From Membranipora membranacea (taxonomy: Eukaryota; Bryozoa; Gymnolaemata; Cheilostomatida; Membraniporidae): 64,000 nt of DNA. The stretch lies in contig OU612073.1 in NCBI GenBank assembly GCA_914767715.1, positions 6,634,001-6,698,000 on the forward strand, in the 5' to 3' direction. Every line of letters begins with the position of its first letter. Position 1 is the first letter of the stretch. A program made the position numbers and the translations under genes. The notes beneath the pieces are model-generated. The model ran no database searches. It worked only from the letters and a program-made list of their open reading frames with translations, and was not told the origin of the DNA. This document shows, piece by piece, positions 23,450 through 35,513 of the stretch.

Positions 23450-26400
23450 TTATGACTCTCCGTTTCTCCTGCCGTTTTTCATCTCGTATGAGCTGGATTC
23501 CTCTTCTTCGGGTTGTTCATAATCAGAATCCTTCAACCACGAGACCAATTTAGCAGGGCAAGCATTTCCTGTGAAAATAAACAGAATTGTTGTGTGAGAA
23601 TAGAAAATACAAGTAAAAATTTCCATCCCCTAAGATCTGTGACATCTCGTTAATGTAAAAGTTCCATGCACATGTCATGGTCAATATATTCGCGCAATTA
23701 AAATAATTCCAAAGCCTTGAGCGGGGTGTCAACATCTTCTTCACAACTATTTGGACAGCGAGTTATCGCAGCACGAGTATTAGTAGTTGCTGAGATGAGA
23801 TATAGTGTCATACCCGCTTAATTCTTATCTCTTTTTACTCCCCTATTTCAAGATTGGGTGTGCTGCATGGATTTGCACTAATCAAATGTTTGCGTTGAGT
23901 TTTGATACTCTTTATCAAAATGCTTGACAGTGCTGAGTAGCTTCATTAGACGATAAGAAATAAGCAGACCGAATTTTGTTCTGATACCGAATGACCAGTA
24001 GTGCTTCTATTGTAGATTTCGGTTTTTGCCGAAAATGTTGACACCTAATTCAAATATAGCACGCAACATGGTCTGATTATTTGTTACATTCACCTTCAAA
24101 CAGATGTAATTGGCAGGTAATTTTCCCAGATTGAAAGGTAGGTAGCTGCTCACGACTTGTCTTATGTCACTGAACTTCGATTAACTTTACATTAGGCTTA
24201 TCAGTGGCAGAGTGATCTCTACAATTCTACGCTGGAGCAGTCAAACTTGGCACTGACCCTGATATTGTCAAATTAATGTCGCCAATAATTCATAGCCCTT
24301 AATCCTATTACGAAGGGATTGGAAAGTGCAGACATATTTATCATTTATTGTTAAAAATATTAGACGTAAATATGGTTTCATTTTAATTTTGTTTTGTACA
24401 AGTCTGAAACTGAATCAGCACAAGTTTATATATGCTGAGATATTTTATAAGGGGTTTATTGGCGTTCCGCAGTCACCTCATACTCTCAATATTGGCACTC
24501 AAGCTATCAAATGCTGCACAAAAGTGTGTACTGCATGTGTCTACGTGTTGCGCAAGAACTGGGTCACAACTTACAGGACCCCCAGCCATACAGCCCCATG
24601 TTGGTATCGCATAATAATAGTCCGTGGGGAATGGCACACTGGTGTCAGATATGGAAAGGAATTTGTGGAATTAAGCGTGTCTTGTGACAATCATTCTGTA
24701 AACCAAATAAACATCTGTAGGTAGGAAAATATCATCCAACAGTGGCTTGTGCTGGCTGGTAAAGTTTTGTTTTGTCTGCCAACTTTCTATCATATACTTT
24801 ATACATTCCCATGATTAAAAGAGAAGTACTGGTAATTTCCACGTTGTGTCATTTGTTCTTGAAATAGACATTAGTGGGTGCAGTTTACCTTGAAAGTATC
24901 TTTTCCATGGGAACATTTAGGTTTTGTCAACTAACCTATGAAATGTGACACTCTGCTTGTGTCATGTAAGTGTTTTGATTTGGATTTTGATAGTCTTACA
25001 AATTATTAGATCTTATAAAAAATCAATCGCTGTTGAAAGCAAGTTGAGAAGTACACTGGTATGGGTATAAATTTCAAATCAATAATTCTCTCAAATGTGA
25101 ATTTCTTCGCACTCACGCTGCTTGCACAGTAGCAGCAGATTAACTATACTGCTATCTTTGCAGATAATTGAGCCCCTAAGCCCCCATCTTATCATCTTAG
25201 CCTGTGTACCTCAAACTATATGCGATTCTCAATATGCATACTAGGTAGGTATATTTGGGGTTGGTTCTCATCATGGAAGCATGGCTAGACTTCTAGTTCC
25301 TTTGGAATATTTCTGGCACCTCCAAGAAGTATTTTATATTTGATAAAGGTCTTTGCTTATCATTTAATCCGACAAAGTTTAAACGAATGTTAATCTGGCT
25401 ACCTCCTTTCTGACTTTTCTGACTGAGCAGTGACCACTATGGTATGCATGTTATGCGTGATGCAACTGAGATATCAACCTAGTGTGTCTGAGCAAATTCC
25501 TTGGTATTAACAGTTACAGAAAATACTTTGACTAGACGCTAAGCATTCTGAGGTAGCAACAACGTGCCACTAGGCAAAAATCACTAATGCACAATACGAC
25601 AATATTGATATTCAGGTTAATGTGTTAACCCTTAGAATTTAGAACATTGCCCTTTACACAAAGAGACATTGAACGCCCGAGATCTCAGCTCCCAGGTTGT
25701 TTCAGTAAAACATGTGCTAATTCTGGAATTTATCCCCCCCAAAGTTATGAAAAATCCATAAACTTACCTGCGAAAATGAATTCGTATAGAAGTCCAGCTA
25801 AAATTCCACCTGCGATTGGTCCAATCCAGTATACCTGCGAACATAAAGATACTCCCATCAAAACTTCGATTATGAATGAACAAAGAATATCCGACATGAA
25901 AGAGGTCGCAGAACCGCTTTCAAAGTCTTGAGAAAATGAGGAAAAGGTTTTTGCCACACACCAGCAATATGGTTTACATTGAAGCCAGGATAGTAATTTC
26001 AAGATTGAGTAATTAGAAGTACATTAAACTTAATGCATTGACCGAAAATGAAAGCGGTATTGGCAAAATCGATAATTCATTATCACAAATTCGTAACTTT
26101 ACATGTACGCTTGTTGGCGTGTTGAGCTCATTACAATAACGTTTCAGATGAGATGGCAATTGTGTTAGATTAAAATGCGTGTAGCAGGAATTTAACTTTG
26201 CTTTTTCCGTCTAGGCAGTGGCCCCATTTTCTTTTGTTATCAGAATGACAAAGATCAAAAGTTAAATTACAACTAAAGGTATGGTCATTGTTTGCTGACT
26301 GTTGCCTGGAATGAATAGCCAGAAAAATCAGGACCTAGTTCTAACACGAGCAAATTCTACAAGCCTATATAAAGTCAACATGACTTGTTGCTTGCTAGAG

Positions 26401-28655
26401 CAAAGCTATCATAGATTATCCAAGTGGCAGCCAAGATCAATTTAAAGAGGCTAATTGGAGGTTTAAGGACCCCTGGAATCAGTTTCAATATGGTCTTACA
26501 TAAGATCAAGGCTAATACTATCACTGGTGTTTGCCAGTAATAAAACAATAATAATGTGGGAGCTTGCTGATATGATCTAACTTGATGAGAATACTGAGTA
26601 CATTGGCAGACTACACTATCCTGTGTAGCCAATGAACATGGACTGAAACCGAGTCTGTCAGTATAATGAATCGCTTCCCGCGGGCGTTGAGTCTGATTAA
26701 TTGGACAAACTTTCCTGTTTGTGTCACCCTGGGTGTCCGATTATATAACAGTTACGAGTACTGATGATTTCTCATAACACCATGTTATACTATGCCTAAA
26801 TATAGAGGCTCATAAATACATAACCGGTAGCCAGACACCTTCAAACCTGAGTGGTTTATTGGTGACCTTTTAACCTTAGATACGCCAGATGCTTCCTTAG
26901 CAGGGTTTGCATTGAGTACACAAGCTATGCATCCTGTCCCGGTCCCACGCCCAGTCAAAGGAACACGATTTACATAGCCTAGCTGCGTGTTGGTCATATC
27001 ATACACACCCCAGGTCTTCCTGTATGTGACTAATATTTTATTGCTTTATTGCTTTGCTGTTTTTTAGGTACAGGTAAACATCATTTGGGAGGCCAGTGTG
27101 TGCTGAAAAGTGTAGGCATTGCAATGCACAGCTCAGACATGATGTTTATTCTATCAAGTATACTATGTAGTAGCTTTGCTTACCCAATGATTTTCCCATG
27201 CTCCCAAAACCACTGCTGGTCCAAATGTTCTTGCTGTGTTCATGCTGGCACCAGTGAGTCGAATCTAGAAAAAAAAGAAACTTTCATAAAAAAGAAGGAT
27301 CGCATTGAGCATCATTTTGAGTCAGTTGTCCATTGTTGCAAAGTTCTTGTAACGGACAGCTTCAAGGTTAGTACTTATCAGGCCAAACCACAAGATGATT
27401 ACGAATGATTGCAAGATGGGGTTTTATGCAATAAATAACAAAGGTTCAACTATTCACAACTTGGTTTGTTGCAAGAAAGAATGGTTATTACGTTGTGTAT
27501 GTCATGACAAGTTTTGAGGTTGCTTTCTTGTTTTTAGATCATCATGAGTAGCATATCTGAATACAAAAATTGCAAAAAAACTTGTTGAACAATGAACTTA
27601 CAAATCCGAGATGACACATTGTGACAGAGAGTCCGATAGCTAGCGGCCCGGATCCGTTGAGGTCATTGCGAGAGCCATCGCATGTAGCGAACACAGTGAT
27701 GACGAGTACGAATGTGATGAGGAGTTCAATAGCGAATCCTTGTCCAGCTGTCACTTCTGGACCCAGTGCTGTCATCCCTATAAATAGATAAATTGGGATG
27801 AATAGAAATATCTCTCGAAAAATCAAATTTTTAATGAAATTTAAGTTTACATGTAATATTTTTACATGATTGCAAACACCTGAATCTTTCAAAAAACTAG
27901 TAATTGTCTCAACCTACCTAGGCCACATGTGTAGTTGACTGCCTTCAGTTCTGTTGCAGCATATGATACTTGCCAGTTACAGGTCAAACCTTTCTGTATG
28001 AGAGCTCCCAGAATTCCTCCAATACATTGGAACAGGATGTACAAGATGAACTTGATTAAACTGATCTGTAAAAAAAGAGTAACAAATGTTCGGTGATTCT
28101 GCGATAAAAACGATGATGCTGTCGTGTGCATGGTCTGACTTATGCTCGGATTATGGGCTTCGATGGTTCAGGCTGTAATTTGGAAAGTCCTCATGCATTG
28201 GGAATATAATTCGGTCAAAGTATTATTTAACCATTCATGCTGTTGCCAAGTCCCTGGCATCAATGAAACACGTATGACTTCATAATTATATGTTATTGAA
28301 TTTTTTAATACAAATGTATGAGCAATCGGAATGATCTAACATTATGACTATAATTACCAGATGTGCATGTAGATGTAGATGTACATACCTTTCTTGTTAT
28401 GAACATGCCGGAGGTGACTGCTGGGTTTATGTGTCCACCTGAGACGTTTGCTAGAAGCCACACCATGGTTGCCACCGAGAGTCCGAAACACAAACTAACC
28501 CTGGTGTTGTCAAGGTCTTTGTCTCCATATGGACTGCTGCAAGCCACAAACACCAAAAACAGTACCCCTATGAGTTCACCTATCAACGCCCGGTAGAACT
28601 GTGGATCTTTAAGATCATCTGCACTACTCTTCAAGAATCTTGTGTAGAAACCCAT
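23450..28655 (-). CDS. Aquaporin A, AQP4/AQP1-type, second NPA box changed to NTA
   Basis: Six exons in transcript order: 28655-28389, 28065-27918, 27777-27602, 27264-27184, 25834-25768, 23568-23450. They total 858 nt, 285 residues. The six-helix MIP fold is evident. The first NPA is in GGHINPAV (77-79). The selectivity-filter Phe lies in [11 protein letters not shown], His194 in CHLGF, Ala203 and Arg209. The second box reads [12 protein letters not shown] (N206), so NPA has become NTA. NYT in the extracellular loop is a possible N-glycosylation site. The C-terminal tail is short and acidic (EEEE). The closest relatives I know are AQP4-like channels, e.g. GASMN.AR.FGPAV and GAWENHW. The start ATG at 28655 is chosen because an in-frame TGA lies upstream in the presumed 5'UTR exon and no earlier ATG follows it. 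A tandem paralog lies 2.5 kb upstream. It is expected to conduct water across the plasma membrane; the effect of Pro to Thr is unknown. Confidence 0.93.
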
Positions 28656-28694
28656 GTTTTGTCTTCTTGGTTGGTGATCAGCTGCTTCTCTTGC
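28656..28694 (-). other. 5'UTR part of AQP-A exon with start codon
   Basis: A clean acceptor (GTTGTTACAG) ends at 28695 on the minus strand, 39 bp before the AQP-A start codon. This implies a spliced leader exon farther upstream; the best candidate is 30375-30248. Confidence 0.55.
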
Positions 28695-30247
28695 CTGTAA
28701 CAACGAAATTATCTCCCTTGTTTCTTGTGTTTCATGCATGGAAAAACATAAAAAAATTGCCTGAAGAACACTTCAAACATCAGTGAAGCATCGTTTATGG
28801 TTGTCTCAACTTTTGTAGAATTTGATGTTCCCAAATTTAGCAGTCGCTATCATCTGCCAATACAGACAACGAAAATAAAACCAAAAACATCATCCCAAAA
28901 TATCTGTTTGTATCAATATATGGTTCTTGGAGGTCAGCTCAATATAATGATAATAGGGATAACAATACATTGTTGATATTCTGCAGTGTCAGTCCAGGAT
29001 ATTTATTATTTTATCAAGCTAAAATCGTGCCTTCAACAATAATTTTGATGCTGTTATACAAAATATTACAACGCGATGTTGGTGGGATCAACGGAAGGGA
29101 TTGCGGCTGGCCATGAGCATCATGGTTTTAAGCAGTAGAGGCGTCACCCACTAAGATACTCTAGAGGTGCCTTGGTAGTGATTACATAGCCTTGTCACAC
29201 GGCTACTTTTTTGGTGGTAGCCAACTGACAAGGCTAGTGATTACATGAGGAAAGAAGAGGAACAGGTTAGGCTTTAAGCAAGCAACACACGCAACACACA
29301 GTGCAGGTAAAAAAGGAATTTGTTCACACGGTTCTAGCATGCAACCTACAGCAACTCCTAGTCTAGCACTCTCAAAACTGCCTCTAAACCTGGCAACTGC
29401 ACACTTTTTGAAAGCAAGAGTTGTTTCACCTTATCATGAGAGCTGTTTCCCAGAAATGAATCCCTCTCAGTTTTTGAGTCTGCATCAGCCATATTTTGAT
29501 AAACTCTTTTCTACAGCCGCTGCAGGTTTTGAGCAGAATAGACCTAACACACAAACACACAGCCACTGACTGACTATAGGGAAATGCCAGATGTGCCATC
29601 CAATTGCTTTGATGGGTCCAGTACCAGCATTTTTAACCATATTGCTATGTAATGATAAGCTTTACATGTACAAGGATCCATGCCAACTTGGTGATAAATA
29701 ACTATAATATGATGAAAGCTTCATGCGATTAGGTTCTATACAACGGTGTGAAAAAATGTGCTGGTTGGTGGTTGCCACCCTTTCCAAATTCATAATACGT
29801 TATTTAGTATCAAAGAAACAAAATTTTGTTAAAATTAGTAACATGATAATGCACTAAATACATCCAGGTGCCAAAAAAACAGTTTGAACATTTGATTAAT
29901 ACTTTTATGATTTACCAGATGTGGGATTGGAGAGAGGTCTGACGATGGCGGAGTGAAAGCTGAATTTTCGTAGGATTTCAAAAATATGGCGCCCATGATG
30001 ACCCTCTTAGGAACGACTAACTAACTTTGCCACTGCAACTTAATTCTCCCTCTAAGTATACACCCAATACTTGGAAAGTCACACCATACAACAAGATGTG
30101 GTGCGAAGTTGACAAGTTGAAGGTGTTGATGTGGATTCAATGGTGTTAGAAAAAATATATTATGCGCTGCAAATAGGCATGGAAATGTACTAGAGGCACA
30201 AAGTGACGTGCGTATCAAGGATACAAACAAGATGATTTGATTCTCAC

Positions 30248-30375
30248 CTTTTTCAGTCAACAAACGTAGTGAAAATATTGGTCTGCTGATGCCCGTAATT
30301 TGGAAGGTTGTGTGTATGTGTGTTAGTGAACGTTTAGCTCTCCTGCGCTGTGCTATTCCGTGTGCTTCTCAGTGA
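30248..30375 (-). other. Probable 5'UTR exon of AQP-A
   Basis: On the minus strand a strong TATA box (see 30402-30413) is followed about 30 bp on by a stretch that ends at a good donor (AAAAAG/GTGAGA, exon end 30248). Splicing to the acceptor at 28694 gives a leader that carries an in-frame TGA before the AQP-A ATG. The start of transcription is inferred only from the TATA position. Confidence 0.45.
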
Positions 30376-30401
30376 TTTGTTATCAGGTAGGCGAAGGGCT
30401 G

Positions 30402-30413
30402 GTTTTATATACC
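30402..30413 (-). promoter_or_regulatory. TATA box, probable AQP-A promoter
   Basis: The minus strand reads GGTATATAAAAC, a near-consensus TATA box, at the expected distance upstream of the inferred 5'UTR exon of AQP-A. It is unusually strong compared with the other genes in this window, where no TATA box is visible. Confidence 0.5.
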
Positions 30414-31146
30414 TTCTCAGGTAGTTGGATAAGCTGCCATAGCTATCAATCATCCACAGATAAAGTGGCCACAAAGATACAGTGAAAACAGCTACTGTAA
30501 TAGCACTACCGTAGGCCCTAATTAAATAGCCAATGAATTTCAAGTTTCATTGATTTATTGGAAACAAATGACAGATTATAACTAAAGACTCTAAAGCCTT
30601 GTTCTGTCCAATATCACAGGTATTCATGTTGAATAGCCAATAAGCTGAAAACATAGTAAATGTTGTTGTAAGTGTATAGCAAAAAAATCCATCAAAAACA
30701 TGTGCAATAAAGGGCTGAAAGTTATGAACAAAATTATGATATATTTATGGCTAGTCTATCATGATCGTGGATAAAAACGAGATGATACAGTATAAGCCAT
30801 GATGATGCAACTCCATATAGGAGGAAATTTAAACCAACAAACACTATCAATCATTCCTCAGATGTTGTTTGTGTGGGAACAACTAATTAAGAAGATTCTG
30901 TCAACCTTTTCATGTTTAGCCGACTCTCATTGATTGACAAGATGCAAATATTGTGTGACCACCAAAGTCATTGCTGGAAAAAAACAGAAGCAAACATGAA
31001 AACTTAAGCTACCGCAAAAAGCTGGCTTGTTTCTCAACAGTGTTTATGGTTGGCACAAAGGATTCTCTGAACCTATATCATGATCAGCGTTGCTACACCC
31101 TTTGAAGCTTGGTCATCTATGCGGTAGCTAAACTGTCCGTTCTGAC

Positions 31147-34100
31147 CTATGCGGTGGCTACACTGTCCATGCTGACTCCTTGGTTGATATTTCCCTCCTT
31201 ATCCTCTGCGCATTCCTTTGTATCAGCCGGTGAGATAGATGTGACCCCGTAGTTTGAATCGGATATCCACATCATGATCTTCTGCATGCTGGCGTCACCT
31301 GGAACAAGTAAACAGCAATATATGAAGTATTAATGTACCTTTATACAATTAACAGTACTCGGATTGGCCCACATAAATTAAGAGGATTATGAATTTTTGC
31401 ACAGAGGGTTTCAGTCTTACCTGCAAAACCAAACTCATACAGCATGCTAGCGATGATCCCACCGAGAACTGGTCCTACCCAGTATACCTGTAAAATGTAA
31501 AACAAGTCTTTACTGAATAGCCACAATCAACAGCAGGAAATAGCTACAGAGAAACTAATTTATTTATTTATTTATTTATTTATTGAGGTTTTCTAAAAGT
31601 TTATAATTAAAGCAAATTAAAAATAACTTGTTGACCTCATACACATTAACATAGATACAAAAAATGACTTGAATAAAAAGATATAAGTGGTAGGGTGTTA
31701 CATACTATATAGTGTGTAGGATAATGAAAGCATGGTATCATAAATTGCATGAATAAGATGAAAAAAGAAAAGAAGAAACAGAGAGTGGCAAATAAAAATA
31801 CAAGTTAACAACATTAGGTGGGATTAAATGATAATGATTCATGAGGCTTGGTTGATTTAGTTACAAATGTATGAAAAATATTTAAAAAGGCTGATTTGCC
31901 TAGGTTTGATCTAAATGAGGGTTTAATTATTGCACAGTTGCTACGAAGTGATCGTGTATGTCTGTTTGATTTGCTAACGAGATGAAGTATGTGCTTGGAT
32001 GCACGGCCTTTATGGACCCTAATACATCGAAAACGATTGATAGATGTTGCTGGTGTTTAAATTTGTGCACAGCATATATATCTGAAGGTAAATGTCCCAA
32101 AGAAAACTCGAGGGGAGGTGAGGGGAGGGAAAAAGGATGAGATTCCTATTCTAATCAGCATGCCACCACCAAAACCACCTGCATTTCAAATATGGGACAA
32201 TATTAGCCCATAATACTCATCTGTTAAAGGGCCAGGGCGGGTCAATGTTGGTATAAATCCACATTATGGCAATAATCGTTGTGTATCTAAATTAAATCTA
32301 AATTAGATGTTTTATGGTGTGAGCATTGTGAGTAATTCTCCTATTGCCATGTCCAGGAGTTTAATGAAGGGATGATTCTACTCACCCAGTGATCATCCCA
32401 GATGCCGAGTGCAACTGCGGGTCCAAGGGTTCTTGCTGGATTCAGACTAGCACCAGTTTGTCGGATCTGTAATGAGAAAAAATTCAAATTAATATGGGAC
32501 AACTGGGATTGCGGTGTTGTCCGTTGGGGGTTTGATTTTCAAGTCTCATACAATTGCGGGTCCAAGGGTCTTGCTTGATTCAGTCTAGCCCCAGTTTGTC
32601 GAAACTGTTATTAATCAAATTAATATGGGACAATTGGGATTGTGGTTTTGTCCGTTGGGGGTTTGAATTTCAAGTCTCATGCAAAATTTGTCAATTGTAG
32701 CAAAGTTTGATCAATTTGTTATACTTGTAAAGTCGATTTAAAAACATGGAGCAAGCAAAGCTCATATAATATCTACTATATTTTATTGCCCTCAACCAAT
32801 TACCTGGAAGAATATGGCCATATGGGAATCAAAGATTAGAACCGAATACTTTAACAAGAAGCAACTTTTCGGAAAAGTACTTGACGTCCACTTACAAATC
32901 CGAGTAGGCACACGGTGACGGAGAGACCGATAGCGAGTGGTCCCGATCCGCTCATGTCGCCTCTGGATCCATCTACTGTCGCAAACACTGTCAGGACCAG
33001 TACAAGGGTGGTTAGTAGCTCAACAGCCATTCCTTGGGTTGGAGTAACTCCTGGTCCTAATGTTGTCAGACCTGACAAAGTAATAAAGGCTCAGAATTTA
33101 TTGGACTGTGAGATGGATTTTTTTTGTGTGATGGACCATGTTTGTATACTTGTGAAGGAGCATGTTTGTATGTAAAGGTCATTCATAGCAAGTCATTGTC
33201 ACATCTTCATAGTACAGACACTGCTGGCTGCAATATAAGAGTGGAAGCCAAATGTTTTAATGTGAAGAGAAAAATTTTGGCCAGCCACAGGAAATTGCTT
33301 CAATCTTAAATTTTGGCGGTTGCCAAAAATAAAAGTGCTGTTACCACTTACCAAGTCCACATAAGTATTCCTCAGTTGCACCGAGCTGTGTTGTGGCGTA
33401 GATAAATTGCCAATTGCACGTAATACTTTTAAGCATATAAGCACCCAGTATTCCACCGATGCATTGGAATACAATATACAGGATACATCTGATGGCACTA
33501 ATCTGCAAAAAAGAGAAATTACCACTTTGATGGATGAATAACCATACTGTATAAATTGACAAAATATATTTCGATAATGTCTTTGAACTGTTGAAAAGTA
33601 TCTCGAGTGTGATGCAAATTATTAAATTCTGTAAGGCAATTGATCATCTTTCGTGGGCTGAAAATATCATTCAACTTTATTGAAATGGAGCATTTGTGTT
33701 TGATTGAACCCTTTCAATCAAGTTTAGGTTGGTGCATAAGACAGAATCTTGAAGCATCTCAAGTTCAAACATAATGGTTGATCCAATTATTTCTTTATTA
33801 AAATGAAGAATTCACCTACATAAGTGGAGACTGTAATTGCCAGCCCTAGAGAAGGTAGATTGGGAACCGATCGCTGACCAAATTAGGTTTGTGTTCAACT
33901 TACTTTTCTCGTGACGAGCATCGCGATAGATACTGCTGGGTTGATGTGACCACCCGATACTTTTGCCAGTATCCAGACCATGGTAGCTACTGTGACACCG
34001 AAGGATAAGCTGACCCGTACATTGTCTAAGTCTGTGTGACTGTCGCCGTAGGGACTGTTACAAGCGATAAAAACCAGAAACAAAGTGCCTACTAGCTCTC

Positions 34101-34176
34101 CTAGAAGTGCGCGGTAAAAGTTCGGATCTTTCATATCAGTCACACTGCTGGAGATGAATCGTTCGTAGATACCCAT
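31147..34176 (-). CDS. Aquaporin B, tandem paralog of AQP-A, filter His replaced by Leu
   Basis: Six exons in transcript order: 34176-33904, 33502-33352, 33071-32896, 32466-32386, 31487-31421, 31298-31147. They total 900 nt, 299 residues. Intron positions and phases (0, 1, 0, 0, 1) equal those of AQP-A, showing tandem duplication. Both NPA boxes are intact (GGHINPAV, 79-81; GASLNPAR, 209-211). Filter Phe (SLSFGV) and Arg212 are present. The helix-5 filter position, His in AQP-A and AQP4 (xHLxx), is Leu197 here (CLLGF). This change should make the constriction wider or less polar, so permeability to solutes other than water is possible; that is inference. The N-terminus [28 protein letters not shown] aligns with AQP-A without gaps over most of its length (shown here only as an anchor: FYRALLGEL). 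The C-terminal tail differs completely from AQP-A. An exon 4 relic lies in intron 3. Confidence 0.93.
31559..31586. repeat. (TTTA)n microsatellite
   Basis: Six to seven TTTA units lie in AQP-B intron 5. Confidence 0.9.
32412..32680 (-). repeat. Tandem duplication covering most of AQP-B exon 4 and its acceptor
   Basis: The segment 32412-32550 (most of exon 4, its acceptor and flanking intron) is repeated at 32551-32680 with a 139-bp offset. Matching blocks include TGCGGGTCCAAGG, CCAGTTTGTCG, CAAATTAATATGGGACAA and GTCCGTTGGGGGTTTGA. Confidence 0.9.
32551..32630 (-). pseudogene. Relic exon: decayed copy of AQP-B exon 4 (second NPA box)
   Basis: This is the second copy of the duplication above, lying upstream of the true exon in transcript order. 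Compared with exon 4 it lacks one T in the part after the NPA codons (GGTCTTGCTTG against GGTTCTTGCTGG), which shifts the frame. Its acceptor region is altered (AACTGTTATTAA in place of ATCTGTAATGAG on the plus strand), and the copy is cut off before the donor. It cannot replace exon 4 in a functional mRNA. Confidence 0.8.
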
Positions 34177-34226
34177 CTTAATATCAAAATGCTTGGGTTG
34201 TTTGATACGATTTCTGCCTTTGGTTG
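34177..34226 (-). other. 5'UTR part of AQP-B exon with start codon
   Basis: On the minus strand an acceptor (TTTTTCAG) ends at 34227, 50 bp before the ATG, again implying a spliced leader exon as in AQP-A. Confidence 0.55.
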
Positions 34227-35265
34227 CTGAAAAATAAAATAAATGGAACTTGTTATGATTAGGGAAAACTTTGGATTTGGAAAGCCATGTTGGTTTTTTG
34301 GAACAGTCAACATTATGGAAAATTCAGAAAGGTAAGTTTGGAAATCTGTGTTGTTGTTTTTTGGGCTGGCACAAACATTCAAATTGGCAGTGAGTTTCTA
34401 GAACAATTAAATATTTCAAAAATTGTGCGATGATTCATAGACAAATAAATTACAAGATATATAAACCAACTACTTGTATTTGTTGTGATTCCTTTCACTA
34501 GTTTCATGCGTCAGAATTAAAAATTGTGGTCGAGTTATTTCTTATGAAGTACATTTATGTTCATTTTATTGCCAGAAAAATCCCAGGCCTTTGAAGTGTT
34601 GTTTCTATTGCAATGGTAAACAACCGTAATGATCTGCATGCAAGGGAAATAACAGAGATTTATGTCATAATTTTCCACGTCAGTGTCTTACCACTGCGGA
34701 TCTATAAAAATTTAATGGAAAAAAAATCAGACGCAATATTCTAAATTCCAATCAAAACATATTGCTCAATGTTCAACAACATTATATACTATGGTAGCAA
34801 GGAAAAGGTTATGTGCGTAACTGAAAGTGTGGTATTGTTGTTTTTGTTGATATGGGGATCACTTGATGTTTGTTTGAAAAATGTGACAGAATGCTCATTT
34901 AAATTTGCATTTGAAATTTTTGTTAGTTCTACGAAAAATACTGTAAGCTTTCCCCTTTCCCATATCAGAAATTTAGTTGAGATTGTACACTTTATACAAA
35001 AAACACTTGACAACCGAGTCCATGTTTATTAATAGTACACTTTAATTATTTCTCACAGTTAAATATTTGACTTTGTTAAAGCTGGCTGGCTATCCCATTC
35101 TATACAAAAGAATTTACTATGGATGTGGTTGTGAGAAAATACTTTCATAGGATGTAAATGAATAACATCAAACATTACATACCACTTCACTTTTAATTAA
35201 TCGGATTGGTTAAGCTATTTGCATATTTGCACTTACAAAAAATATTTGCACACATGCATTGTTAC

Positions 35266-35488
35266 CTTCGTTTTTGAAAAGACCGTCTCAACTGAATCCG
35301 CTGCTTGTTGTAAAAAAAAAGCTCTCTGTCGGTGAAGTCACGCTAGCGATATTTCTCGTCGGCAATCTGATGCAAAAGAAACTATGTACAGTTCTGAATC
35401 GTTCTGAATCTGAATCGTTCTGAATATGAATCGTTCCAGTAGCAGTGGTTGTCGCTGCTTCAAGAGTCTCCGCTGATGTGTCGTACAT
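35266..35488 (-). other. Probable 5'UTR exon of AQP-B with a short upstream ORF
   Basis: The minus strand shows a TATATAA box at 35513-35507 and a donor AACGAAG/GTAACA ending the exon at 35266. Splicing to 34226 leaves an in-frame TGA before the AQP-B ATG. A 66-codon open frame (35488-35288) lies wholly within it and would act as an upstream ORF if transcription begins early enough. It contains a 12-bp tandem repeat (GTTCTGAATC-like, 35393-35437), so coding meaning is doubtful. Confidence 0.4.
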
Positions 35489-35506
35489 TGGCCTAGCATA
35501 ATTCTG

Positions 35507-35513
35507 TTATATA
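35507..35513 (-). promoter_or_regulatory. TATA-like box, possible AQP-B promoter
   Basis: The minus strand reads TATATAA about 25-30 bp before the inferred leader exon. It parallels the AQP-A arrangement but is weaker, because the local sequence is AT-rich. Confidence 0.35.

Noticed and set aside
24432-24614. Plus-strand 60-codon frame in the same AQP-A intron
   Set aside because: Overlaps another chance frame; no support.
24326-24724. 132-residue open frame on the plus strand inside AQP-A intron 5
   Set aside because: No recognisable domain, low-complexity AT-rich start, no splice support, and it lies opposite a real intron. Chance ORF.
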